DNA of 5,436 bases from JACPSX01 sp035288405 [NCBI: bacterium] (GCA_035288405.1 DATEAK010000321.1:1-5436); one strand, 5' to 3'. Positions 1 to 5,436 are shown, counted from the stretch's first letter. Notes: generated by a model from the letters alone, not told the origin. Numbers and translations are program-made.

Positions 1-431
1 CTACTGGCCGTCATGTTGATGATCCTCCCCCACTTCTTCTCCTTCATGGGGCTCACCACCGCCTTACTGCACAAGAAGGTGCCTTTCAGATTGACGGCCA
101 GAACCCGATCCCACTCCTCTTCGGGCATTTCGATAAACAAAGAATGCGGATAAATTCCCGCGTTATTGACCAGGATATCGACAGGCCCCCAACGCGTTGT
201 GACCTGGGCAATCATGGATTCCACTTGAGAAGCCTGAGACACATCGGCTTGAACCACCATGGCCTCTCCTCCCCGTTGTTCGATGCCACGAGCGACTTGC
301 GCTGCGTTCTCAGGACGGCGCTCGTAGTTGACGGCGACTTTGGCTCCCCTGCTGCCCAGAAGTTCCGCTACGGCTCTACCAATCCCACGGCTCGCCCCCG
401 TGACCAGCGCAACCTTTCCCGAAAGTTCCAC
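1..431 (-). CDS. SDR family NAD(P)-dependent oxidoreductase, 3' end cut by window edge
   Basis: This is a classical short-chain dehydrogenase/reductase, a cytosolic Rossmann enzyme that oxidises or reduces alcohol/keto groups with NAD(P)(H). The first 143 residues are visible and the frame stays open to the window edge. Visible motifs are the nucleotide-binding TGASRGIG (residues 11-18), the acidic D63 of the ADV motif, NNAG (89-92) and the active-site Asn N114 in VNLKG. The catalytic Ser region (NMTAS) lies right at the edge, so the YxxxK pair is outside the window. After beta-2 the sequence is NYERR, and the Arg residues there usually mean NADP(H) preference; this is an inference. I chose the GTG at 429-431 because AAGGAG sits about 5 bases upstream and the protein then begins four residues before the usual GKVALVTG. 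No ATG offers a better start. It lies 34 bases after the preceding SDR gene and is probably co-transcribed. FabG-type 3-oxoacyl-ACP reductase is an alternative label, but substrate cannot be told. Confidence 0.9.
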   Translation of the reverse strand, partial: MELSGKVALVTGASRGIGRAVAELLGSRGAKVAVNYERRPENAAQVARGIEQRGGEAMVVQADVSQASQVESMIAQVTTRWGPVDILVNNAGIYPHSLFIEMPEEEWDRVLAVNLKGTFLCSKAVVSPMKEKKWGRIINMTAS

Positions 432-465
432 GGGCTCTCCTTCCCAAACCAGAAACCGACTCTCG

Positions 466-1212
466 TTAATAGAGCAACGATCCCCCGTTGACGTGGAGGG
501 TTTGCCCCGTAATGTAAATGCTTGCCGGTGACGCGAGGAAGAAGACAGCCTCGGCAATTTCGTCAGGCTCTCCGGCTCGCTTCATAGGAATTGGGTCAAT
601 CCTCTTTTTCCATTCCTCATCCGTATACAGTCCTCGCACCCGCGGCGTGGCAATACGCCCCGGCGCCACCGCATTGACCCGAACATGATACGGGGCCATC
701 TCCTGGGCTAAGGCTTTGGTGAACCCCACCACCCCCGCCTTGGCCGCCGAGTAGTGGGCTCGGGTGGCGTTCCCCGTAAATCCGTAAATGGAAGAAATGT
801 TCACAATGGCTCCCGAGCGCCGCCCCATCATCGTGGGGAGAACGGCTTTGGAGCAAAGAAAAGTACCCTTGAGATTCACATCCACGATGAAATCCCACTC
901 CTCCTCGCTCATCTCCGCCACGGCTTTTTGCAGAGATCCTCCGGCCACATTGACGAGGATATCGATCCGTCCCAGGCTCTTCGTGGTTTCCTCCACCATG
1001 CGGGCCACATCGCTGCTGCGAGTTACGTCAACCGGAAGGGCAATGGCTTTCCCACCGCCGGCCCGGACTTCTTCCGCCACCGTGCGGGCATTCTCCGCAG
1101 AGAGATCGGCGATGGCAATCACAGCCCCTTCCCTCGCCAAGCGCAGGACAGTGGCCCGCCCGATGCCGCCGCCTCCCCCGGTGACAATCGCCCCTTGATC
1201 CTTCAGTTCCAT
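466..1212 (-). CDS. SDR family NAD-dependent oxidoreductase (248 aa)
   Basis: This is a complete classical SDR enzyme of the usual family length (about 250 residues). Numbered from the chosen start, it has the cofactor motif TGGGGGIG (11-18) and D36 at the end of beta-2, which normally selects NAD(H) over NADP(H). It also has VDV (61-63), NVAG (88-91, a variant of NNAG), N113 in VNLKG, the catalytic Ser in NISS (S141), Y154 and K158 of YSAAK, and the PG motif (184-185). The C-terminus has [10 protein letters not shown], close to the family's TGQxxxVDGG. The full Asn-Ser-Tyr-Lys tetrad is present, so it should be active. The ATG at 1210-1212 is preferred because GAGGAG lies just upstream. An in-frame TTG at 1233 would add seven residues, but the ribosome-binding site would then be inside the gene. 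It lies between two other SDR genes in the same orientation and is likely part of one catabolic operon. The substrate is not identifiable. Confidence 0.95.
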   Translation of the reverse strand: MELKDQGAIVTGGGGGIGRATVLRLAREGAVIAIADLSAENARTVAEEVRAGGGKAIALPVDVTRSSDVARMVEETTKSLGRIDILVNVAGGSLQKAVAEMSEEEWDFIVDVNLKGTFLCSKAVLPTMMGRRSGAIVNISSIYGFTGNATRAHYSAAKAGVVGFTKALAQEMAPYHVRVNAVAPGRIATPRVRGLYTDEEWKKRIDPIPMKRAGEPDEIAEAVFFLASPASIYITGQTLHVNGGSLLY

Positions 1213-1311
1213 GCTCTTCTCCTCACAATTCAAATCAAACTTTGCTGTAGACCCAAGAGAATTCGGCTGGCTCCATCAGACCTCAACTCCTCAGCACGGG
1301 AAAATCCCAGA

Positions 1312-2061
1312 TCAAGATGCGTGAGGGTCTTTCATGTAAAAAATCTGTCCCGTCACATAACTGCTGGCCTCCGTGACAAAGAACAGGGCCGTGCCGACAA
1401 TGTCCTGCGGCTTGCCCGCTCCGCCTTCCAGCGGGTGGCGGCGCAGGCGCGCTTCAACGACTTCAGCCGGCGAATTCCCCCGGTACATGGCCGTGTCCGT
1501 GGCGCCGGGTCCGATGGCATTGATCCGGATATTGTAAGGGGCCAGCTCCACGGCCAGCGTCCGGGTCAGCGCGCTGACGCCCGCCTTGGAGGCAGAGTAG
1601 TGGGAGCCGTTCGGAAAACCCGCCTCTCCCCGTCCGGAGGTCAGGGTTAAGATACACCCTTGCCGGCGCCCGACCATATGCCGCGCCGCCGCCTGGGTGC
1701 ACAGGAAAACCCCCTTGAGGTTGACGGATAGGACCCGATCCCACTCACTTTCCGGCAGGTCGGCCACCGAACCCCGGCTCAAAATGCCTGCCGCATTGAT
1801 CAGAATATCAATCCGGCCCCAGCGGGACAGAACGTCCTCCACCACCTTCTGAACCTCGGACTTCTTGGCAATATTCACCCCGAGACCGAAGGCCTCCCCG
1901 CCCTGACGAACGATTCCGGCAGCGGTCTCTTCAGCGGACTCCACGGACAGATCCGCCGCAGCCACGGCGATTCCGCGTTGGGCGAGACCTTGACTCAGGG
2001 TCCTGCCGATTCCGCCACCTCCTCCGATCACCAATGCGACTTTTCTTTCAACTTCGACCAT
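1312..2061 (-). CDS. SDR family oxidoreductase with divergent cofactor motif and C-terminus (249 aa)
   Basis: This is a full-length classical SDR with an intact catalytic set: N114 (VNLKG), S142 (in TLTS), Y155 and K159 (YSASK), and PG at 185-186. The glycine-rich loop reads IGGGGGIG (12-19), with Ile where the family nearly always has Thr. D37 after beta-2 points to NAD(H). The Asp that normally contacts the adenine ring is replaced by N63 (GVNIAK in place of the common DV). NAAG (89-92) stands for NNAG. The C-terminus keeps YVTGQ but ends in MKDPHAS rather than the usual VDGG segment, although overall length is normal. The ATG start at 2059-2061 is supported by GGAAGGGG about 9 bases upstream. 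It follows the amidohydrolase gene by 49 bases and precedes the next SDR by 99 bases. Function is inferred only at family level: NAD-linked oxidation or reduction of a small alcohol or ketone. Confidence 0.94.
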   Translation of the reverse strand: MVEVERKVALVIGGGGGIGRTLSQGLAQRGIAVAAADLSVESAEETAAGIVRQGGEAFGLGVNIAKKSEVQKVVEDVLSRWGRIDILINAAGILSRGSVADLPESEWDRVLSVNLKGVFLCTQAAARHMVGRRQGCILTLTSGRGEAGFPNGSHYSASKAGVSALTRTLAVELAPYNIRINAIGPGATDTAMYRGNSPAEVVEARLRRHPLEGGAGKPQDIVGTALFFVTEASSYVTGQIFYMKDPHAS

Positions 2062-2110
2062 GAAAGTTCACCCCTTCCTTCTGTGTCCTGCTAATTTCCA
2101 CTCGTAAGAT

Positions 2111-2917
2111 TCATTTAAATTTGACCATAAAAAAGACCGGTCTCGAAGACCCCCCCTCGGGTTTCGGGTTCGTCACAGTGATCGGAAAGGTTCCCACACG
2201 TCGCAACAGCCGGCCGGGTATCGCGGCCTTTATCTCCGTGGGACTGATGAACTCCGTCCTCAAGCCCACCCCATCAAGCCGCACCACGGACTCCGGCTGG
2301 AAGGAAGCCCCCATTACGGAAATCTCCGTTTCGGCATCTTCCTCGGTGCCGATGATCGGAGAGATCTTCTCGATTTGAGGCAGAGGATTCCCGTAGAACT
2401 CCTCATGGCTGGGGCGCGGAATCGGATTGGTAAATTCCCGGTGAAATCCGGGATCAAGAACACGCCCGCCCTGAATGACCCGGTCGATTTTCTGAGTATT
2501 GGAAATGCTCTCGAGGGGATTCGCCCGAAGCAACACGAGGTCCGCCAGTTTTCCAGCAGCAATACTCCCAAGGTCCTTTTCTTTCTGAAGAAAATCCGCC
2601 GCCACCGTAGTAGCCGATTGCAGAGCTTGCATGGGGGTCATGCCCGCCTCGACCAGAAGTTCCAGTTCCCGGTGGAGTCCAATGCCGGGCGCGACGGCCC
2701 CTGTATCGGACTCAGCGACGACTCTTCCTCCGGCCTTGGCTAACTGACCGATGAAATCCCGGTGATGAATGAAACCCTGCCTCAGATCTTCAAAGCGGTA
2801 CTTGCTCGTGGCCCCGTACACCGCGTTGTAGTTGTCCAGCCAATAACGGCGCCGGAGGTGCGTCCCCCCGCCGACGTCAACGAGCGTGCCTCCCCGGATG
2901 ACCAGTGCTTGACTCAC
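2111..2917 (-). pseudogene. Amidohydrolase-family protein with missing catalytic core, plus C-terminal IPT/TIG-like domain (268 aa)
   Basis: The protein starts like an imidazolonepropionase/prolidase-type metal-dependent amidohydrolase (VIRGGTLVDV, residues 6-15). From about residue 20 it jumps to the last part of that fold. Recognisable C-terminal family blocks are AGGRVVAESDTG (62-73, with D71 as the likely metal-binding Asp), LHRELELLVEAGMTPMQALQSAT (81-103) and DLGSIAAGKLADLVLL (115-130), followed by NPLESISNTQKI and GGRVLD (150-155). The barrel strands that carry HxH, the bridging Lys/Glu and the two later His ligands are absent; family members are usually over 400 residues. Residues about 179-267 resemble an IPT/TIG immunoglobulin-like domain: ISPIIG, VMGASFQPESVVRLDG, AAIPGRLL, ITVTNP and a final FFMVKF. 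The GTG start (2915-2917) has GGAGGAG 4 bases upstream, 15 bases after the binding-protein gene. The frame is open throughout, so it may still be translated, but hydrolase activity is unlikely. No signal peptide is seen. Assembly collapse is an alternative to real deletion. Confidence 0.8.
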
Positions 2918-2932
2918 GGTCTCCTCCGACGG

Positions 2933-3922
2933 CTAGCGGCCAAAGACGCGCTTTTGGGCTTCCCGCAGGTAGCTCATGTCGATGAACTTGGTTGCCGGCG
3001 GGTAGGGCTTTTTCAAGTCCCCCATCTCTCCCAGGCTCTCGACCACCCGTTCCACTCCCTTCTCGGGAACGGTTCCGTCCAGGGGCTGGATATTCTTAGT
3101 GATGTAGTACTCGTAGGCCCGATCCGCATAATCCACGGGGACACCGGTTTCTTTGGCGGCAATTTCAACGGCCTCCTTGCGGTTGGCGTGAATCCAGCGG
3201 TTCGCCTTGAGAATGCCTTCCAGGAAATCGACCACCTTCCCCGGATTCTCTTTCGCCCACTTGCCTCCCACGTTGATGTCGGTGAACTGGAACTCCTTCA
3301 CGTATTGGGAGAGATTACTCAGTTCCGGATACCCCTTGTCCATGGCGAGGTAGTTGGTGGGGATCATGAGCATCACCGCCGAGACGTTACCGGCTTCCAG
3401 GGCGACCACGCGTTCCTGCGTGGAACCCACCTGGACCATCTTGTAGTCCCGCGGGAACTCCAAGCCGTTGGCCCGCATGATCTCCTGCATGAGAACGGTC
3501 GTCCCGCTCTTAATTCCCGAGACCCCCAGGGTCGTCCCCTTCAGATCCTTCAGGGCTTTGTACTCCTTGCGGGCCACCAGGCTAAACACAGGCACGTTGT
3601 TCAGGGAAGCGATGATCTTCATATCCTGGCCCTGCTCGACCAGCCGGATCACTCCCTCGGCGGCACTGGTGGAGAACTGGATGGAGCCGGCCAGAAGCGC
3701 CTGAGCTTCCACGTCCAGGGCGCGTAGTACCGAATAACCTACGTCCATCCCTTTATCTTTGAAAAAACCCTTCTGCTGTCCGACCCAAACAGGAAGGTAA
3801 GCTTGATTTTTCCCCACCATCCCTACGGTGATTTTCTCCGCAGCGGAAACCAGTGAGGCCGCGACAGAAAAAAGCAGGACCGCGACCAGAATCGAGAACC
3901 CCTCTCTCCTAGCAGTGCGCAT
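2933..3922 (-). CDS. Periplasmic ABC transporter substrate-binding protein, NMT1/SsuA/TauA-like (329 aa)
   Basis: This is a periplasmic binding protein of the nitrate/sulfonate/taurine/thiamine-precursor type (NMT1/THI5-like fold), which captures a small solute and hands it to an ABC permease. Residues 1-28 form a Sec signal peptide: a basic MRTARR start, a hydrophobic stretch to about residue 25, and a likely cleavage near VSAA before EKITVG. The mature part begins with the family pattern ITVGMVGKNQAYLPVWVGQQ, then GFFKDKGMDV (52-61). Next come LLAGSIQFSTSA (77-87), DLKGTTLGVSGIKSGTTV (126-143) and ALEAGNVSAVMLM (174-186). The C-terminal lobe has the usual FLEGILKANRWIHANR helix (233-248). 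I chose the ATG at 3920-3922, with GGAGG about 8 bases upstream, because it gives a clean signal peptide. The open frame upstream to 4123 adds a Ser/Gly/Arg-rich stretch with no family likeness. It lies 25 bases after the remnant of a related gene and 15 bases before the amidohydrolase gene. No permease or ATPase gene is in view. The ligand is unknown. Confidence 0.93.
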   Translation of the reverse strand: MRTARREGFSILVAVLLFSVAASLVSAAEKITVGMVGKNQAYLPVWVGQQKGFFKDKGMDVGYSVLRALDVEAQALLAGSIQFSTSAAEGVIRLVEQGQDMKIIASLNNVPVFSLVARKEYKALKDLKGTTLGVSGIKSGTTVLMQEIMRANGLEFPRDYKMVQVGSTQERVVALEAGNVSAVMLMIPTNYLAMDKGYPELSNLSQYVKEFQFTDINVGGKWAKENPGKVVDFLEGILKANRWIHANRKEAVEIAAKETGVPVDYADRAYEYYITKNIQPLDGTVPEKGVERVVESLGEMGDLKKPYPPATKFIDMSYLREAQKRVFGR

Positions 3923-3947
3923 GATTCTTTCCTCCGCTGTGAAATCT

Positions 3948-4259
3948 CTAGAGTGTATCAAATAGTTTCCCAAACCCTTCGACCCGGGCCCGAATATGGA
4001 GGCGCCGGAACGCCCACCAGACCATGGCCTGCGTGAGCCGTGAGCCGGATTCAATGTAGATGAACTCGACGTCGAGCCCGTTCTTGGCCGTAAGTCCCGC
4101 CTCTTTGGAGATCCAAAGGGCACTATTGCTCCCCGTAATGGCGTTGTATCCCACCCGCATCTTCTCCAGCTTCTGAGCAGCCGCCTGCCCGCCGGAACTT
4201 AGGAGAAACAGGAGCATAAGGCAACCGGCCAAAACCGCGATTCCTGGTTTTCTGATCAT
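3948..4259 (-). pseudogene. Truncated ABC substrate-binding protein (N-terminal remnant, 103 aa)
   Basis: The first 80 residues match the N-terminus of an SsuA/NMT1-like binding protein. There is a signal peptide (MIRKPGIAVLAG, then LMLLFLLSSGG, with likely cleavage around QAAAQ at 25-29). The characteristic start of the mature domain follows: MRVGYNAITGSNSALWISKE (34-53), AGLTAKNGLDVEFIYIESGSR (54-74) and LTQAMV. From residue 81 the text (WWAFRRLHIRAR and on to the stop) no longer resembles the family, and about 220 residues of the two-lobed domain are missing, so it cannot bind a ligand as a normal family member does. The LAGC at 10-13 resembles a lipobox, but the hydrophobic segment before it is too short, so Sec cleavage is more likely. 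The ATG start at 4257-4259 is preceded by AAAGGGGG. It is the first gene after the operon promoter. Either a large internal deletion or a frameshift after residue 80 explains the tail. Confidence 0.8.
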
Positions 4260-4390
4260 GTGTGAATCCCCCTTTCCCTCCCATCGAAACCCGAACAAGC
4301 TCCCGGGAATCGAAGGGACTATGACCCGATGCACGGACAAAGCGTCAACCGACGATACTCCGACCCCGGAAGTGTAGGCTGGAAATTGCT

Positions 4391-4418
4391 TTTACAGGAC
4401 GAAGCTTATAGATATTCT
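4391..4418 (+). promoter_or_regulatory. Possible promoter for the methyltransferase gene
   Basis: On the plus strand, TTTACA (4391-4396, five of six to TTGACA) is followed 16 bases later by TATTCT (4413-4418, four of six to TATAAT). A transcript starting near 4425 would have a leader of about 75 bases before the GTG at 4503. The -10 box overlaps that of the opposing promoter, so the two directions could interfere with each other. Support is by consensus match and position only. Confidence 0.3.
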
Positions 4419-4443
4419 AAACCAGACGTGGAAAATGGGTCAA
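4414..4443 (-). promoter_or_regulatory. Predicted sigma70-like promoter for the minus-strand operon
   Basis: Reading the minus strand, TTGACC (4443-4438) matches five of six -35 bases. After an 18-base spacer, TAGAAT (4419-4414) matches five of six -10 bases. It sits in the most AT-rich stretch of the divergent intergenic region and points at the binding-protein remnant, giving a leader of about 150 bases. A second, weaker pair on the same strand is TTGACG (4348-4343) with CATAGT (4323-4318) at 19 bases. Confidence 0.5.
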
Positions 4444-4502
4444 TGGGATTCTGTAGCGCTTCTTTAGCAACGAACTCGTCGAGTCTTCATGAGGAGGGGA
4501 TC

Positions 4503-5087
4503 GTGAGAAAGCTTACCCGTTTCTTGCTTTTATCCTTTGTTCTAGCGCTGGTCAGTACCGCCCAGACCTTCCTGACGAGGGACCGATCCGAAGCATCTCA
4601 AGCCCAATCTCAGCCCATCCAATTGGCCCCGTTCGAGCCGACTCCCATGGAGGTAGTGGTCCGCATGCTCGCTCTGGCGGAAATCCGTGAAAAAGATGTA
4701 CTGTACGATCTAGGCTCAGGAGACGGGCGGATCGTCATTGCCGCCGCCAAGAGATATGGGATCCGCGGAGTCGGTGTCGACATTGATCCCGAACTGGTCC
4801 GGAAGTCCCGGGAAAATGCGCGTAAGGAGGGCGTCGAACGCTTGGTTGAATTTCGCCGGCAAGATGCGCTGACCGTCGATCTCTCCGAGGCTACGGTGGT
4901 CACCTTGTACCTTTACCCAGACGCCAACTTGTTGCTACGACCCATATTGCGGAGTCAATTGCGGGCCGGAGCGCGCGTTGTCTCCCACGATTTCGATATG
5001 GGGGATTGGAAACCCGTCCTGTCCGAAAAGCTCAGAGATAACCAGGGAGAGGATCACATCATCCATCTCTGGCGCATCGAAAAGTAA
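4503..5087 (+). CDS. SAM-dependent methyltransferase with N-terminal signal/anchor segment (194 aa)
   Basis: This is a class I Rossmann methyltransferase that should bind S-adenosylmethionine. Motif I is DLGSGDGR (69-76), the acidic end of beta-2 is D93 in GVDIDPE, and the adenine-contacting loop is RRQDAL (D121). The beta-4 region is TVVTLYLYPDAN (131-142), followed by LRAGARVVSHDFDMGDWKP (153-171). These blocks are typical of a small methyltransferase group seen in environmental bacteria, where the signature FxPTPxEVVxRML (44-56 here) leads into motif I. The protein opens with VRKLTRFLLLSFVLALVSTAQTF, a basic N-region and hydrophobic core that looks like a signal peptide or membrane anchor, followed by a polar Ser/Gln-rich linker (29-40). 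The GTG at 4503 is chosen because AGGAGG lies 5 bases upstream. The same frame is open back to 4329, but that extension has no ribosome-binding site or family likeness. It is divergent from the operon and probably functionally independent. The methyl acceptor is unknown. Confidence 0.88.
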   Translation: MRKLTRFLLLSFVLALVSTAQTFLTRDRSEASQAQSQPIQLAPFEPTPMEVVVRMLALAEIREKDVLYDLGSGDGRIVIAAAKRYGIRGVGVDIDPELVRKSRENARKEGVERLVEFRRQDALTVDLSEATVVTLYLYPDANLLLRPILRSQLRAGARVVSHDFDMGDWKPVLSEKLRDNQGEDHIIHLWRIEK

Positions 5088-5103
5088 GCTCGCTAAGATA
5101 ACC

Positions 5104-5193
5104 GTCAGCAATCAGCTTTCAGCACTCAGCTTCAGAGTCCTGATGCTCTTCACCCTTCTCCGAATTTCCGGCTGATTGCTGACCGCTGACTGC
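5104..5193. repeat. Inverted repeat built from 7-base TCAGCNN units
   Basis: The left arm has four consecutive heptamers with the pattern TCAGCNN (5105-5132: endings AA, TT, AC, TT). The right arm has three heptamers GCTGANN (5171-5191), which is the reverse complement pattern. The outer 13 bases GTCAGCAATCAGC (5104-5116) and GCTGATTGCTGAC (5171-5183) are perfect complements around a 54-base centre with no repeat. It begins 16 bases after the methyltransferase stop. It may fold in the transcript and protect or end the 3' end, but there is no U-tract, so it is not a standard terminator. Dispersed heptamer repeats of this sort occur between genes in several uncultured lineages. Confidence 0.8.
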
Positions 5194-5223
5194 TTTCGAG
5201 CTCAAGGACGTCGCAAGCGCTTC

Positions 5224-5274
5224 GGGAGCCGCACCCATAGGATGGGTACCCGCATCCTGGGTGTGGGCGCTCCC
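5224..5274. repeat. Imperfect 51-base hairpin
   Basis: Three paired blocks nest around an 8-base loop (5245-5252): GGGAGC/GCTCCC (5224-5229 with 5269-5274), CACCC/GGGTG (5232-5236 with 5259-5263) and AGGATG/CATCCT (5239-5244 with 5253-5258). They are separated by small internal bulges. The stem is GC-rich and should be stable in RNA or single-stranded DNA. No run of T follows on either strand, so an intrinsic terminator is not well supported; a REP-like palindromic element is the other option. Confidence 0.6.
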
Positions 5275-5283
5275 TCGGAGCCC

Positions 5284-5436
5284 GTCGATCCGCCCCTTTC
5301 TTCCAGGAAAAACCGATGGCAGTGAGTAAGTTCCGAATGGGGGTTGACAGGGGAAAAGGGCATGAGGTAGAAGACGGAAGACGTTTGTCCCCTTTTGTGC
5401 TTCGTGCTTTCAGCGAGGAAACCGCGTGATACTGGA
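5284..5436. other. Non-coding right end, with a possible promoter reading out of the window
   Basis: No gene is supported here. On the plus strand, TTGACA (5344-5349, a perfect -35 match) is followed after 18 bases by TAGAAG (5368-5373, four of six). Near the edge, GAGGA (5415-5419) stands 7 bases before a GTG at 5426-5428, which could start a gene beyond the window. Only three codons are visible, so this start cannot be tested. AAAAGGG (about 5354-5360) and CCCTTTT form a short chance-level inverted pair. Confidence 0.25.

Larger units (their letters stand above)
4260..4502. other. Divergent intergenic region, non-coding
   Basis: This stretch separates the minus-strand operon from the plus-strand methyltransferase gene. 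Open frames enter it from both sides, but the parts upstream of the chosen starts show no family likeness. It holds the two opposed promoter predictions and both ribosome-binding sites (AAAGGGGG for the minus gene, AGGAGG at 4492-4497 for the plus gene). I see no convincing operator palindrome or riboswitch. Confidence 0.6.

Noticed and set aside
1213-1311. A small gene or regulatory RNA in the 99-base gap between SDR genes
   Set aside because: No start with ribosome-binding site and adequate frame, and no strong hairpin was seen.
754-1650. A long plus-strand open frame (298 codons) antisense to two SDR genes
   Set aside because: Its translation is rich in Arg, His and Gly with no domain likeness and spans two clear SDR genes and their gap. 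It is an antisense shadow typical of GC-rich DNA.
2762-3727. A plus-strand open frame of 321 codons antisense to the binding-protein gene and the start of the amidohydrolase gene
   Set aside because: It mirrors the codon structure of the opposite-strand genes, has no ribosome-binding site and resembles no family.
3923-4123. An N-terminal extension of 67 residues on the intact binding protein
   Set aside because: The extension is Ser/Gly/Arg-rich, would bury the signal peptide, and overlaps the remnant gene. The ATG at 3922 has a good ribosome-binding site.
4221-4232. A lipobox-like LAGC in the remnant binding protein, suggesting a lipoprotein
   Set aside because: The hydrophobic stretch before the Cys is only about six residues and the main hydrophobic core follows it, so ordinary signal peptidase cleavage fits better.
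4329-4502. A 58-residue N-terminal extension of the methyltransferase
   Set aside because: It has no ribosome-binding site and would push the signal-like segment inside; the GTG at 4503 has AGGAGG at ideal distance.
5104-5193. A CRISPR array
   Set aside because: The repeated units are 7 bases with no spacers, and the two arms are inverted relative to each other.
5104-5274. Intrinsic terminator for the methyltransferase gene
   Set aside because: Both hairpins lack a following T-run; the first has a 54-base loop. Termination here is possible but not supported by the sequence.

Overview
The window reads as a fragment of a moderately GC-rich environmental bacterial genome. Marker types are periplasmic NMT1/SsuA-type solute-binding proteins, an amidohydrolase of the imidazolonepropionase-like type, runs of short-chain dehydrogenases (SDRs), strong Shine-Dalgarno sites with some GTG starts, and TCAGC-type heptamer repeats between genes. 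This mix suggests an uncultured soil, sediment or groundwater lineage (Desulfobacterota/Binatota, Tectomicrobia or Methylomirabilota-like). That placement is inference only, since no phylogenetic marker gene is present.

Layout. Positions 4259 down to 1 hold a minus-strand gene series that looks like one transcription unit. In order of transcription it contains: a truncated solute-binding protein remnant (4259-3948); an intact solute-binding protein with a signal peptide (3922-2933); a shortened amidohydrolase with a C-terminal IPT/TIG-like domain (2917-2111); and three successive SDR oxidoreductases (2061-1312, 1212-466, and 431 to the left edge, the last cut off by the window). Gaps are 25, 15, 49, 99 and 34 bases. 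A good sigma70-like promoter (TTGACC-18-TAGAAT) lies upstream at 4443-4414. On the plus strand, 4503-5087 encodes a SAM-dependent methyltransferase with an N-terminal signal or anchor segment, divergent from the series. Positions 5088-5436 have no convincing gene but carry a heptamer-based inverted repeat and a separate imperfect hairpin.

How the genes may work together. A binding protein next to an amidohydrolase and several SDRs fits uptake and catabolism of a small organic compound, with hydrolysis or ring opening followed by NAD(P)-linked oxidation of alcohol or keto intermediates. The substrate cannot be read from the sequence. No permease or ATPase gene for the transporter is present here. 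Two adjacent genes look eroded: the first binding protein lacks almost all of its body, and the amidohydrolase lacks the middle of its catalytic barrel, including the usual HxH metal site. The upstream half of the operon may therefore be decaying or remodelled while the SDR genes remain intact. I found no CRISPR array, tRNA, rRNA, transposase or clear mobile element. The most interesting items are the in-frame collapsed amidohydrolase-IPT gene, the exported methyltransferase, and the heptamer palindrome.
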